This document shows, one piece after another, positions 1-11,228 of a stretch of DNA of 64,000 nt (position 1 is the stretch's first letter; each line of letters starts with the position of its first letter). Source of the DNA: Diphasiastrum complanatum. Lineage: Eukaryota; Streptophyta; Lycopodiopsida; Lycopodiales; Lycopodiaceae. Location of the stretch: NCBI GenBank assembly GCA_029204225.1, contig CM055093.1, positions 28,841,777 to 28,905,776 on the forward strand, in the 5' to 3' direction. The notes under the pieces are model-generated. The model was given only the letters and a program-made list of their open reading frames with translations, did no database searches and was not told where the DNA came from. Position numbers and translations under genes: made by a program.

Positions 1-803
1 CAACGGATACATGCTATAGAATGGGATGATCTTGGCCTCCGACGACGATCAGCAGACAGAGGGTCCATATGGAGAGCAGATGCTTCAGTTGGGCAAGGCT
101 CATGGATTGGCCATTTATAATGGCCTATTGCAATGGCCTGATTCAAGTGACTATGCTTGTTTTCTACACAGCGGAGGGCATAGTAGTGTTGACTATTTCA
201 TGGGATCGCCGTCTCGCCTTCCCTCCATGTCATCCTTCTTGGTTCACCGTACCACCCTCTCTAACCATTCATACCTCTCTCTCTCTCTATTGGCCTTCTT
301 CACACCTCACACACTCATATATTTACCCCCAACGGGAAGATCGTATATCGCTATAACCCTCAAAACACTCCAAGGAAGCCTTATCTGAGCTTCTGACTCG
401 CTTCCCATACGAGCATACTTTAGCGGACCAGTCTCTTTTTCTTGTCCGGACCATCCATACCGCTGCATCCCTTGCTTTTCCATCCCCACGGCCCAAGCAC
501 CCACGACATTGTCGGCCATATAACCCATGGTATGACCACGAATGTAGCTCCACTTGAATTTGATCTATGCATGCTGCCACCTTCCCCATCTGGTAAAGGA
601 CTTATCTCGTGTATTTTATAGAACCACTCGAAAAAAAATAATTGCATATGAGATCTGCCATGGAAAGGACCTTCTCTTTAGCTCCTCGTCGAGATCCTTT
701 TGGAAAAAATTCCTCCAACGAGCACCTCCACTCCGGATCACAGATCTTAGCACATGGGTGACCTATGCCACATCATTGTACATTGTCCCTGATGCACCTC
801 CGT
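1..803 (+). mobile_element. LINE fragment (endonuclease C-terminus and ORF2 linker), plus strand
   Basis: Positions 26-300 encode the C-terminal part of an APE-type LINE endonuclease: a GHSSVDYFMGSP segment followed by LSNHSYLSL, the D-x-x-x-x-SP and S-(D/N)-H motifs of this fold. The usual SDH aspartate reads as Asn. About 550-803 is homologous to the endonuclease-RT linker of the minus-strand copy at 812-1150 (shared LLFSSSS and WxxYATxLY blocks). Stops and frame changes throughout show a dead copy. Its 5' part lies before the window. It ends where the minus-strand copy begins, so the two form an inverted pair. Confidence 0.75.
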
Positions 804-2040
804 GGGTATAGTGTATAGGTGAGTAGCATAATCAGTCCAAATTCGGAGGTTGTTCAGGAGAGGGGTTGGGGCGTGGGGGATAGACTCATGCCAAAAGGCA
901 CCAGAAGAAGAGCTGAAAAGGAGGTTCACAAGGTGTTTTCCTTTGGAGTCATCATAGGCACATTTTTTGTGACGGAGTGTGCGGTTATAAGATTGCTGTG
1001 AGGAGTGCAGGAGATGGGGGGCATGGAAACGAGCATGTGTGACAGTGTTATGAAGGGAGCGACATACCACGTCATACCATGGTGGATGGAAAGGTCGAGG
1101 TGATCGCAGGTTTGTTGTTGTGAGGTTTAGATGGAAAGGCCAGAGATCAGGCCAAAGATGCAGCAGTATGGAGAGAGTTGGTGAGGAAGGCGGCTTGGGA
1201 CTCCAGTGGTTTGTTGTGTGGGAAAGAATGAAGGGTGGAGTGGTATGTAGAGGGGTTGGAAAGTGTATTTGGGTGCACAGATTGTGATGGAGATTGCAAT
1301 GGTGGAAGGTGGCCAATAGTGAAGGAAAGGAACGAATGATCAGAGAGAGTGGTGGGAGAGATATGGAAACTGTGAATGAGGGAAATGGAGGAAGGTGACC
1401 CCATGAGGTAATCAACGACACTATGACCGCCACTATGAGGGTGACAAGTATAGCTGCCAGAATTAGGCCAGTGAGGTAGGCCATTATATATAGCTAACTC
1501 ACGTCCCTCACCAGACTGTAACAAATACTCACCATATGCTGTAATAGGTCCCGGTCCATCCTCAGAAATCTTGGTAATCCCCATGCTATCACTGTCAAGG
1601 GGCGTGAACTTGGAGATAGTCTGTAGTATCATGGAACTCTGTCTGCCGTGAAGCGGTCCGGGCATTAAAATCCCCAGTGAGGAAAATATGCCCCCGCTCC
1701 GCAAATCTGATGATGTCCAATGAGAGGTCCAGGTAAGGTGATCCAATACCCTCAACAAAAGAGGACTCCGGAGGAAAATAGCAAGCAGCAATGAAAATGT
1801 CCCTGTCCAAACCAATCTCCCGTCCTGTAATACGAATCCAGATATATCGTGCATGCTTTGATGAAGGGACTCTCTGTAGAGACAAGCCACCCCTCCAGAA
1901 CGACGACCACTAGCTGATCTAGTCTCAGGTCTGTATACTAAATCCCATCTGTATCTTGGGAAGGTGGGTAGCCCGCGCTCCTGACTCGTGATTTTCCATG
2001 AAAAACAATAGGTCTCGTCTAGTAATAAACTCAATCAGAT
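804..2040 (-). pseudogene. LINE ORF2 endonuclease domain, decayed
   Basis: Reading the minus strand from about 2040 to 1147 gives an APE endonuclease: a YCFSW block, RSGGVACLYRESL, then GDFNART in another frame, and GGHSVVDYLMGSP with SDHSFLSF near 1350-1440. The GDFN and SDH blocks are catalytic motifs of the exonuclease-endonuclease-phosphatase fold used to nick target DNA. At least two frameshifts separate the motifs (open stretches at 1147-2034 and 1595-1885). From 1147 to about 804 it continues into the linker before reverse transcriptase. The RT itself is missing. It is the downstream part of the element whose ORF1 lies at 2041-2740. Confidence 0.8.
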
Positions 2041-2740
2041 CACCTTCTGTAGAGGATGAATGAATGCCATACCCCAATCTGAAGACGGTATGGATGGGGC
2101 TCCGAGAGGCTCCCATACCCAGGGGCCCCAATTCCCTAGCTCTGGCAGCTGCTAGGAGTGCCAGCAAGAAGTCGTATCTGATGATCACGATAGATGGCCC
2201 GTCTACCAGTCTCTCGGGCATCGTGGAAGGCTTTACGCCTCTCCTCAACCTGAATATAAGTGAGATCATCATCCATATATATGGTAGTGCCGTGTAGTTT
2301 GGCTCTACATCGTAAAGCCTCTCTACGACTGGTTAAGGATGTGAAGCGAATGATCAATGTAGCTGCATTTCTGATAGTCCTCCAGGCTGTGTCTAACCCA
2401 TCTGTCACATGTCCTAGGGTAGTCTTGAGAAATCTCTTAGCTTCCGCAATGGCATCCTATGTGTCTGGTATCCCACGGACTCTGATGTTATGTTCCTTTT
2501 GTTCCCTTGATCGTTCTTCTGAAATGGTGGCTGAGATGATTGAGGAAATGGGAGCGCTAGGCTTGGTGCCTTTCTTCAATACTGCTGTCCATGAAAGGCT
2601 GGTCAACTTCCCAAGAAGAGAAAAGCTTGGTTGATTTGGAGGGAGTGTAGGGGATGAGTGTTGCAGGTGGAGGAACTGTAGCTTTTTGGGGGATAGGAAT
2701 AGGGAGGTGGCCAGTAGGAATGGGCAGATCAATATGATTG
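2041..2740 (-). pseudogene. LINE ORF1 (RRM-like nucleic-acid-binding protein), decayed
   Basis: The minus strand encodes pieces of an ORF1 protein. One at 2732-2457 has the SWTAVLKKG block and REQKEHNIRVRGIP. Another at 2408-2136 has LIIRFTSLTSRREAL followed by TTIYMDDDLTYIQVEERRK. The order, a poorly conserved N-terminus, then an RRM-like core ending in an xDEDLT-type motif with a basic tail, is that of L1-type ORF1 chaperones. Frameshifts separate the pieces. It sits directly upstream of the endonuclease fragment, so 2917-804 is one 3'-truncated LINE. The paralogue at 4038-4890 is better preserved. Confidence 0.75.
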
Positions 2741-2913
2741 GAGCTCAAGGAGGAAGAAGAAGAAGAAGGGGAATAAGAGGAAAAAATGGAAGACAGAGGG
2801 GAAGGAGGGGAGGGGGAGGCGCTGCTGCCTGCGTGGAAGGCAGTTCTGCCTCATGAGTGGGAGCGCTGCCTCGTTGGCATCTAGCGTGGCAGGGAGGGGT
2901 GATGTGGAGGAGG

Positions 2914-2917
<4 letters not shown>
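2741..2917 (-). other. LINE 5' UTR
   Basis: Sequence between the (GA)n run at 2918-2966 and the ORF1 fragment. It occupies the same place as the leaders of the copies at 4891-5133 and 11102-11231, each also starting just after a (CT)n run on the minus strand. No ORF is recognised. The assignment rests on position only. Confidence 0.45.

Positions 2918-2966
<49 letters not shown>
2918..2966. repeat. (GA)n microsatellite at LINE 5' junction
   Basis: About 24 GA units, uninterrupted. On the minus strand it reads (CT)n and immediately precedes the LINE leader at 2917. The minus-strand sequence just before it (2967-3005) is A-rich and carries a CCCTT/AAGGG stem, so it could be the 3' end of an older element. 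Confidence 0.9.
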
Positions 2967-2968
<2 letters not shown>

Positions 2969-3768
2969 TTTTGTTTTTTTTCCCCTTGAGCAAAGGGAGC
3001 CTTGGCTTTGAGTCTCTGAAGAACGGTCTGAAACAGAAAAGTAAGAGAAATGGATTCGAGAGCAGAGAAAACGGTAGGGAGAGTGCAAGCAAGAAAACAA
3101 ATCTTGAAATGGGTGTAAGAATTAAATATCAGCAGGCAAGAAAAGTGCCCAACTAGATGCCAATGCAATTGATAGTTGGTTCGTTGATGCAGTCCATCCG
3201 TGCTGAAGTCCTGTTGTGCCCGTTAAGCGTGAAGGTGCAGAAGTCCATCAAAGAAAGAGGACAGTTGGGTAAAGCCTCATTCAGTAATGCAACAAGTGCT
3301 TGTGCATCCACCATTGTCTGTTTTGTAGCTGCTCAATTGCTCTGCAGGTGCTCTTCAACGTTGCGTTTCAGATTTGCATTTCTTCAAGGGCCAGCGATGT
3401 GGAGTGGGAATGTGTTACGGGTGCTCTTCAAGGGCCAGCTCCAGATTCCAGGTGTGCTTCAGGTGTGAAATCAGATAGGGCTCCAGGTGTGCTCCTGATT
3501 GCACTTCAGGTGTGCTCCTGATTGCGCTTCAGGTGTGCTCAGATTGTGCCTCAGGTGTGCTCAGATTGCGCTTCAGGTGATGCTCCAGATTGCGAGGATG
3601 TAGAGCTTGTCTGACCGTTGCATTATTGAGCCATACTTTTGCAACTATCCAGATAGGTTAAATGTGCATAGAAAAGCTATTGCCACCGCTATCAGAACCA
3701 TAGAACTTTGGCAGGATCTTTCCGCTTTCTCTCCTACAGATTTCTGGTGGAGCAGCAGCGATGGGATC

Positions 3769-3770
<2 letters not shown>
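2967..3770. other. Unassigned spacer with a short minisatellite
   Basis: No gene recognised. The stretch lies between two (GA)n runs and includes 22-23-bp tandem units at 3479-3596. Open frames here are short and without recognisable motifs. Confidence 0.4.
3479..3596. repeat. 22-23-bp minisatellite
   Basis: About five imperfect units built on CTTCAGGTGTGCTC plus a GATTGCG-like segment. The last unit is altered (TTCAGGTGATGCTCC). No coding potential is inferred. Confidence 0.75.

Positions 3771-3828
<58 letters not shown>
3771..3828. repeat. (GA)n microsatellite = (CT)n tail of LINE copy B
   Basis: About 28 GA units followed by CGAGCGAGC. On the minus strand it directly follows the LINE 3' end (AATAAAGCTCGCTCG then CT repeats). 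The transition from the 3' UTR into the repeat is seamless, as at 10403-10488 and 18464-18520. Confidence 0.9.
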
Positions 3829-3836
<8 letters not shown>

Positions 3837-5130
3837 TTTATTAGCTTCTTTTCCATGCCAAAAGGTGTATAAGACGAGAAAGTTCATCAGATAAGATGGC
3901 AACAAGATGGAGCAATGCCGTCAAACAACCTAACTAAAACAAATCTAACTAAGAAGAGAGTTATATATCCAAGATTTTATGGTACACAGACCATTTACAT
4001 GCTCAATTGGACATCTCTTCATTTCTTTGACTCAAACTCATATCTTAGAATTTAGACTCTCATTAACTATAGGCTTACGATCTACAAATCTGATAATATC
4101 ATCCCGATGGATAAGCCATTTTCCAGTTGATAGAGCTTCTTGTCTTGCCTTCTTACGTTCTTGGACTTGGATGAAAGTAAGATCTTCGTCCAAGTAGATT
4201 TTGGTATTTCGTAATTTAGATCGCTTCCCCAAAACTTCACGCCGGTGAGACACTGATGTGAAGCGGATGACAAAAGTATCCGGTTCCTTCTTAGGCCACC
4301 AAGTAGTTTCCATACATGTGCTATGGTGTTGAAGATTCTCATCGAAAAATTTCATAGCTTCTTCAACAGCAGTTTGGGAGTTCAGAATACGTCTAACACG
4401 AACATTAAGAGCTTTGTGCTCTCGTAGGCGGCTCTCAGTGAATGTGGCTGAGATAAACGAAGGTGAAGGCGATGGTGGAGAGATATTTGTAGACGAACTT
4501 TTAACTACATCTACCCATGATTGGACAGCCGTATGGTGCTGTTCCACCTAATTTTCGAGTTGCTGAATTTTAGTTGAAGTAGCTATTTGGGAAGAAGTTG
4601 TAATTGCAACTTCGTTCTTGAGTTCCTCAATGGAAGTATCCAGCTTTTGAAGGTGTGAGATGTATGGAGAGAGAGAAACAGGTGCTTCTGGAGTGTCTGG
4701 AGTTAAGGGAATTGCTACAGTAGTTTCACTGTTGGGAAGAACAGGATTTTATGGGGAGATAGGAATTGCAGCAGGCATAGAAGGAGAAGGAGAAGGTGGA
4801 TCTGGCTGTGAGGAAGATGCGGAAGCAATGCTGGGAATGGAGGATGGTAACAAGAGTAGGGGCACCAGCCCCTTTGCGACGAGGCATTTTTCAGATATTA
4901 TGCAGAAAGTACTGACTTTCACAGGCAGTTACCCTAAGGACCAGCTAGCTAGTAGCAGAGGATGACAACATGCAAGATCCGTTGCAGGATCAGCCGCTGG
5001 ACAGGAGTTCCTCTAGAAAAGTCCGCTGCAGATGCTAGGGGATCTGCATGGAAGTTCCCAGGCCAGGTGCAGATCCACTGATGCAAATCCGCTATAGCCA
5101 TCACTAACTACCATCGCTGCAGCTAGATCC

Positions 5131-5133
<3 letters not shown>
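3829..5133 (-). mobile_element. LINE copy B: ORF1-only, ORF2-less derivative
   Basis: This minus-strand element has a leader (5133-4891), an ORF1 (4890-4038) and a 3' end (about 3880-3829), but nothing of ORF2. The 3' end carries CTTATACACCTTTTGGCAT, GGAAAAGA and an AATAAAG motif before the CT tail, and it aligns with the 3' ends at 9370, 10500 and 18530. Both sides are (CT)n runs. Because both ends and ORF1 are kept while endonuclease and RT are absent, it looks like an internally deleted, non-autonomous LINE. It would need enzymes from a full-length relative. Confidence 0.65.
4038..4890 (-). pseudogene. LINE ORF1 protein, copy B
   Basis: The open part (4547-4038) encodes about 169 residues. 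It starts with VQSWVDVVKSS, has REHKALNVRVRRIL, then WPKKEPDTFVIRFTSVSHRRE and NTKIYLDEDLTFIQVQERKK, and ends with a basic stretch. This is the RRM-like core plus C-terminal domain of L1-type ORF1, an RNA-binding chaperone of the retrotransposition particle. Upstream, a start-like MPRRKGAGAP at 4890 and a helical segment (HLQKLDTSIEELKNEV) match copy C. A frameshift near 4850, an in-frame stop near 4740 and another near 4548 break the reading frame. It is probably not translated whole. Confidence 0.75.

Positions 5134-5173
<40 letters not shown>
5134..5173. repeat. (GA)n microsatellite at 5' junction of LINE copy B
   Basis: About 20 GA units. On the minus strand the CT run separates an unrelated or older LINE RT fragment (5554-5174) from the leader of copy B. 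Confidence 0.9.
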
Positions 5174-5176
<3 letters not shown>

Positions 5177-5554
5177 TTGTGAAAAAGAAGAATTTGTTAG
5201 AATGTTAGAAATTAATCTCGTGAAACAAAAACTCTCCAATTGGACCGAGGAAGTGTGACCCTTTCTGAGTGTACCCCTACTTGCTTGTCTCATACTGAAA
5301 ATCGGACCTGTGAAAAGTACTCCCAAGGAAGTGTAGGATGATACTACCTCCAATGCTTGCTTGTCAACTATAAGCTCATGTTGTTGCATGAAGGCCTTGG
5401 ATGTGCTGTGTAAGGTTAAAAAGTACATATCAAGTGTTATGTCGAGCTTAGGGAGCGTAACAATGTATCCATATGAAAATTGTAACATAAGATACGATAA
5501 CATGGCTAGCTTCAAAGCTACAATAGAACTCAAATAAAGAGCTTTATGTAACAA
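5174..5554 (-). pseudogene. Possible LINE reverse-transcriptase C-terminal fragment
   Basis: A minus-strand open stretch includes VDKQALEVVSSYTSLGVLF, FSMRQASRGTLRKG and a following LESFCF. This resembles the segment after the catalytic core of LINE RTs, where a re-stated residue motif and a Y-x-x-LG block occur. No catalytic YxDD box is present. The match rests on this block alone. It stops at the (CT)n run, as if a later LINE inserted there. Confidence 0.4.
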
Positions 5555-6415
5555 GGACCTAATGTAAATAGCTAAATGTCTAATTAATAATAATCATCAT
5601 GTCGTATCCTGAGATAGATATATGAGTAAGTCTGAAATGGCAAGTGATGGAGGTGCCATAGTGAGGTATATTGCCAAACTCTTCCTGATGTATATTGCCA
5701 ACTCTTCCTGATGTATGTCTTCTTGATTGACATCACTGTCTCTAATCTCTGTGCATATCAAAAAATTGGTAACTCTAACTCCATGTCTACCCAAGGTTTG
5801 TGTCTTCCTTGGGCCATGCATCAACTTAAAACCATTTGAATTAATAAGCTTCTCCTCATTCTTGTGAGTATGGTACCTCCTCAAGACTTCCTTGAGCCAT
5901 CTCCTTAATTTTGCAAAGTCATTTTCTTTTTGGTCCCCAAATCCCTTGCTGTGACATGTGCCATCTTCTCAATTGCGTCACTCGTCTTTTTGTGTCTAAT
6001 TAGACTTCTTCCTGGCATTTATGGAAGTGCATCAATTGGAAAGGCATTGCATTTAACTTCCTATCATTACCAGCTTACATGTCCTAGCTTAACTGTTGAC
6101 AAAGCTAAGTAGTGTTGCTTGCAGAAGACTGGCATGATAACCGGGACTCCTTAAACTTGTGTTAAGCTTTTGTTGCCTATGGGATCCCCTTAAAATGGAC
6201 ATTTAAATAGTAAGCAAGTCATGAAGAATGGATTAAGGAACAAAAGACTTATTGATCAAGTGACCAAAATAAGGCAAGTTAAGTATAGCAACTCCTAAAA
6301 TAAAATAAGAATACTACATCGTTCATCCATAATTTGTTGACTGTTGCCCCATTGTTCTGTGATGAGGCGCATTGCAAAAAAGCTCAACTCACTGTTTGCT
6401 GTGCTCTATGAACAG
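5555..6415. other. Unassigned sequence upstream of the first visible ARIADNE exon
   Basis: Probably intron of the ARIADNE-like gene, because the exon at 6416 begins in mid-codon after a good CAG acceptor. I looked for the missing RING1 cysteine motif here and in 1-5554 on the plus strand and did not find it. A small direct repeat of TGTATATTGCCAA is present near 5670-5710. Confidence 0.4.
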
Positions 6416-6588
6416 GCTATATTCATACAGCAATCAATGATGGTCCAGGCTGCCTTACTCTACGCTGTCCTGATCCACCTTGTGATGTCGCAATTGGTGA
6501 AGACATGGTTATGTTGCTGGTTCCTGAGGAGGATTTCAAAAAATACAGCAGATATCTCCTCAGATCTTTTGTTGAAGATAATAGAAAG
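6416..6588 (+). other. ARI: ARI exon a: end of RING1 to IBR linker
   Basis: The acceptor is GAACAG at 6410-6415; the exon starts with the last two bases of a Gly codon. It encodes a segment with [17 protein letters not shown], the last RING1 zinc ligands, then [15 protein letters not shown]. It ends in phase 0 at GT 6589. Confidence 0.9.
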
Positions 6589-9500
6589 GTTTTCTAACTG
6601 TGCCTAGTTCACATTTCCCTTTGCATCTTCTGTTGTGAGATGTTCGCTATCCATAAAGTTTTCATAAGATGAATCTGGATATCGTTTTAACCAGGAAGAA
6701 TGATAATCTCTATCATTTTCCTATTGGCTTTTCAAAATCACTAATTTAACAGTGTAAATTGTTCTCTGCACAGGCTAAATGGTGTCCTGCACCAGGTTGT
6801 GAGTATGCTGTGGAGTTTTTTCCAGGAAGTGCTTCTTATGAGATTGTTTGCAAGTGTGGTCATAATTTTTGCTGGAACGTAAGCCAATCACTATAGTCTG
6901 TCCTATAACTACAAAGTATTCAGAATGCTAGCACATGAAGACTTAGCTTTTATATTTTGCCATTGTTTTGACCTGACGTAGTTTATTCATAAATGCTGGA
7001 TTTATTTGAAAGATTTATTTTAACTTTTGGCATATATGTAAAGCTCAAGCTTCGTGGATTCTCTGTATGATTGGAGACTGGTGCATGTGATAAAACAGGA
7101 ATTGATCATTTTTTAATAAATGTGGCATTTGTAGTGCTTAGAGGAGGCACATCGACCTGTTGACTGTGAGACTGTTGCCAAATGGATTTTGAAGAATTCT
7201 GCAGAATCTGAAAATATGAACTGGTAAAAGGTGTATTATTTGATGTTTTGTGGTTGTATCAAATTCATATATTTAGATAAACCGTCAACGCATGGTTGGC
7301 TGCTATTTTGGAAAGGCCCGCATATCATGATCCAAAACCCTTGTAGAACAGAAAGTTTCACTTTGGGTCTTTAATTGTGGCGTCACTAGTTTGTGGGCAT
7401 TGTCATTTTGTTGTAAGTGACTTGGTCTGACTTTTGTATCGTTGAATACAGGATTCTTGCGAACTCCAAACCATGCCCTAAATGTAAAAGGCCTATTGAG
7501 AAGAATCAAGGTTGCATGCATATAACATGCACTCCACCCTGCAAATTTGAGTTTTGCTGGTAAGATTTCATTTCGACTTTTGTTGAGTTGAGTTCAAGAT
7601 TTGATGACAGGAGTTGAGTTGAGATCATTTGATGACAGAAGTTTTTGTGGATATATTGGCGGCTCAAAAGAAGACATCTGCCCTGAACATTGTTTTTCTC
7701 TCAATTTCATATCAGAATCTTACTCATCTCCATTACCACTGACTATGAAATTAATCAGTTGATGGGGCATATTTTGTAACGCCTAATTATGACCTATTTT
7801 GGTTTTCAGACTCAACTTGAACGCAAAGGTAAGGTATTGGCAGTTTCTGCTGAAGTAGCTACAGAAGCATGTTTTCAATTTGAAAAATGTCTCTGAACCA
7901 TAGCAGAATTCTTTTATGCCATCACCTTTTGAAAAAAAAAACTTGAGAGCATATCGAGGGGACACTAGTTCTCAGAGAACAGTTTCAAATAAAATGTGAA
8001 TTTGATTTCTTATACAAAAGCTTTGTAAGAGATTAATGTTGGTCGATTCATGTCTTGGAATTTCCCAGTTATTCAAGCTGAGAAGGCAAAGTAAGATCCA
8101 TTATACATGTAAATGGGTAATGAGCAAGTGATGCAATAATTCAAGAATTACTCATGGGCTAACCAATTATGAGAGTGCTCAGTGGCCCTTGCCTTTGTTG
8201 GGGCTTGTCGGTACACCATACCATGTATATAGATTTGATAGATCTAGATCAAGTAGACTAAGTGAGGGATTTGGCACCCTGCATGTGTAAGTTCAACCCA
8301 ATGGGCGCATTGTTATTTCAATAAATAGATAACATTAAAAGTGACTTAGGCCATTTGCAGAACCCAAAAGTCAAGTTAGTAAATAAGGGTTATTTCCCAC
8401 CATTTTTCAAATAAAGGGAGGTAAAAATTGGCCAATAACCGTTGAGGCCAAGTGCCCATTCTCCACTATAAATAGTGGAGCCATGTACTTCATTTTTATG
8501 TTCAATCAAAAGAATGTGGAACCTTTTGGCAATTGGATGTCCTTGTTTCTCCTTCTTCTCCATCTCTCTCATGTTTTTGTGATCTTCTTATTTGTTGGAT
8601 TTGCTAATTGTTAGATTTAAATGTTATTGCTATCCTTGTGAGAGAAAAGAGAGATAAAAGTAAGTTTGATCATGGAGAATTAGGGTTAATGCATGTTATA
8701 GTTACTTTATCATCACAGCCGACATTACACTCTAGATTTAAGCTTTGCTCATGGGATCGAATTACCGTGTGACATGAAAGAAGAATCCTCTTTATCTCTT
8801 GTTTGCTTTGCATTTGCTTGAAAATAGGGTTTGAAGGTAGGTGAGGAAAGTCCCTACAATTTTGTGCACCGTTGTCGGAGAGCAGTTGCCATTATTTTCA
8901 ATTTGTTAGCATGTTTGTGGTGCTTGGATGGATGTTAGCTTGCATTTAGGCATTTTGGCATAGTAAGGTTAGAATTGCATTTTTTCGGTGGTTTGGGGTT
9001 GGATTTTGGTGATTTGAGTGATTTGATGAGTAGGGAAGGGGATGCAAAAGTGTCATCAGAGCTGATAACTTAATCCTCGCCGACTTGCAGGCAGGACCGC
9101 CCTGATACAATGTAGCTCAAGTTTGAAGGGCAAAGGTTACTTCATAGCCATTTTCAGAAACCTGAAGAAAACAACCAAAAGAATCAAGAAAATCCTTGTA
9201 AAAAATTCATAAAAAAGGCAAAGTACTCTTAATTGGTTAGCCAACCTCCGTAGTCTCAGGTCTGTATACGGAATCCCATCTGTATCTTGGGAAAATAGAT
9301 AGTCTTCTCTCCTGGCTCTTGTGAGTCTCCATGAAAAGCAATAAATCTCTACCAAATCAATAAGGTAGAAAGAAAGATTTTATTAATGTCTTTTCCATGC
9401 CAATAGGCATATAAGACGAAAAAGCACATGTCAAGTGTGTGGTACAGTAGGAGCGTGTGAAACGTCTCCGTAACAGAAAAGAAATGAAATGTTAATATAC

Positions 9501-10400
9501 TATACTACGAACATGAAGTAGGTCTAAAAAGGAAAAGGTCTAATACTGCCAATAAGATAATGGTATAACCCTTTGCCCTCAAGTATCACTGCTGTGGAAG
9601 AAAGATGTGATGGGTATAACGCTTGGAGGTGGTCTCGATAGATGCTGCTGACGTCGCCCAGGACTCTGAATAGTGGCTCTACGGGCAACATGAGTAGTAT
9701 GTCGTCTCTGGGCACTGTGTGATAGAGAGTCACTGTCATCGCCACTGTCAACGTCCATCCGTGATCTCCGGCGGGAAAAGTACGATGTAGTCTGTAGCTG
9801 TGTGTCAAGGTGAACAGATGGCTGGTGTAGGTCCTGTCGTAGTAAAAACATCTCTCTGACCATAATTGCGACACATCTTGGGTCATCATATGCTATAAGA
9901 GATCGCAGTGTGACAGGAATCTCTCTGAAGAGGCAATGGTATCTCCCTCTGATCTCGTAGTAGACTGGGCATCTGAACAAAAAGTGCTCCTCTGGCTCCA
10001 CCTCAGACAATGAGCATAGCTGGTAGATCCGCTCCTCACGTGGGATACCATGGAAACGTCCAATCTCAATCTCAAGCTGATGTGATGAGACACGTAGCTG
10101 ACCCAATATGAATCTCAGGCCATGGGATAGTCCAGAATCTAAATATCGTTGTCGAACTGGGATCCCCACAACATCTATCTCCAAGAAATGAGTCCTGTAA
10201 TAGTCGGGTTTAACCCCTAAGTGGCCCTGCCATGTGCGGCGAAGCTATGCTCTGTAGAGGAACCGTCTAATATAATCATGTGTACCCATAGGGAGGTCCG
10301 TGATAGATATGTCAAATGTATCCAATAGACGTACTGCCTGTGAGAACCATGATAAGTGATAACCCAGACTGTGGAGATGCTGAGATGATATGGGTGCCGC

Positions 10401-10493
<93 letters not shown>

Positions 10494-11228
10494 CTTTATT
10501 AACATCTTTTCCATGCCAAAAGGCATATAAGACGAATAAGAGCCTTTTGCTCTCGCAAACGACTGCCGGTGAACATAGCTGAGATAAACGGAGATGGAGG
10601 TGGTGGAATAGCAGTATTAGAACCTTTAAGCACATCTGCCCAAGATAGGACAATGGTATGATGTTCCACTTGACTTTCAAGCTGTTGGATCTTAGCTGAA
10701 GAAGTCGAATGAGAAGAAGCTTCGATTTTGATACCTGCAACTTCTTCCTTGAGATCATCGATAGACGAATCCAGTTTCTGAAGATGCGATTGCACAACAT
10801 GGATCATAGCTTCAAGAGAAGAAAATTTTTCTCGATGGTTGTTGAGATATTCATAAGAACGTAACTGATCTGCACGAATGACGGAGATCATAAAGGTTGG
10901 AGGCAAAAGCGATTCCTCTTTTGGGGTATTTGGGGTCAAAGGATGGGCTATAGTGGATTCACTATCGGCAATAGGGTTTGACGGAGAGATGGCGATTGCA
11001 AATGGTAGACAAGGTGAAGATGGAGAAGCTGGCCGAGGCGTAGGAGGTGCAGGTTGAGGCGTAGAAGGTGTAGATGCCCGCCCTTTTTGATTTTTTGCCA
11101 TTGCTTCTGTTCACTGGGTTGATCTACTCCACTAGAGAGGAGAGTGCTCAGCTGGAGAGGAGCGATGGAGCTCAGCTGGGAAGGAGCGATGGTGCTCAGT
11201 TGTAGAGGAGCGTGATCTTGGCAGACAA

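Noticed and set aside
2729-3168. Long Leu-Ser repeat and Glu-Arg repeat proteins over GA/CT runs (also at 3645-3905, 5123-5554, 10245-10800, 10948-11428, 18347-18583)
   Set aside because: Dipeptide repeats are forced by the (GA)n/(CT)n microsatellites in every frame; they are not evidence of genes.
5597-5884. Upstream exon of the ARI gene
   Set aside because: No RING1 Cys/His pattern on the plus strand; the open frame here is on the minus strand and lacks motifs.
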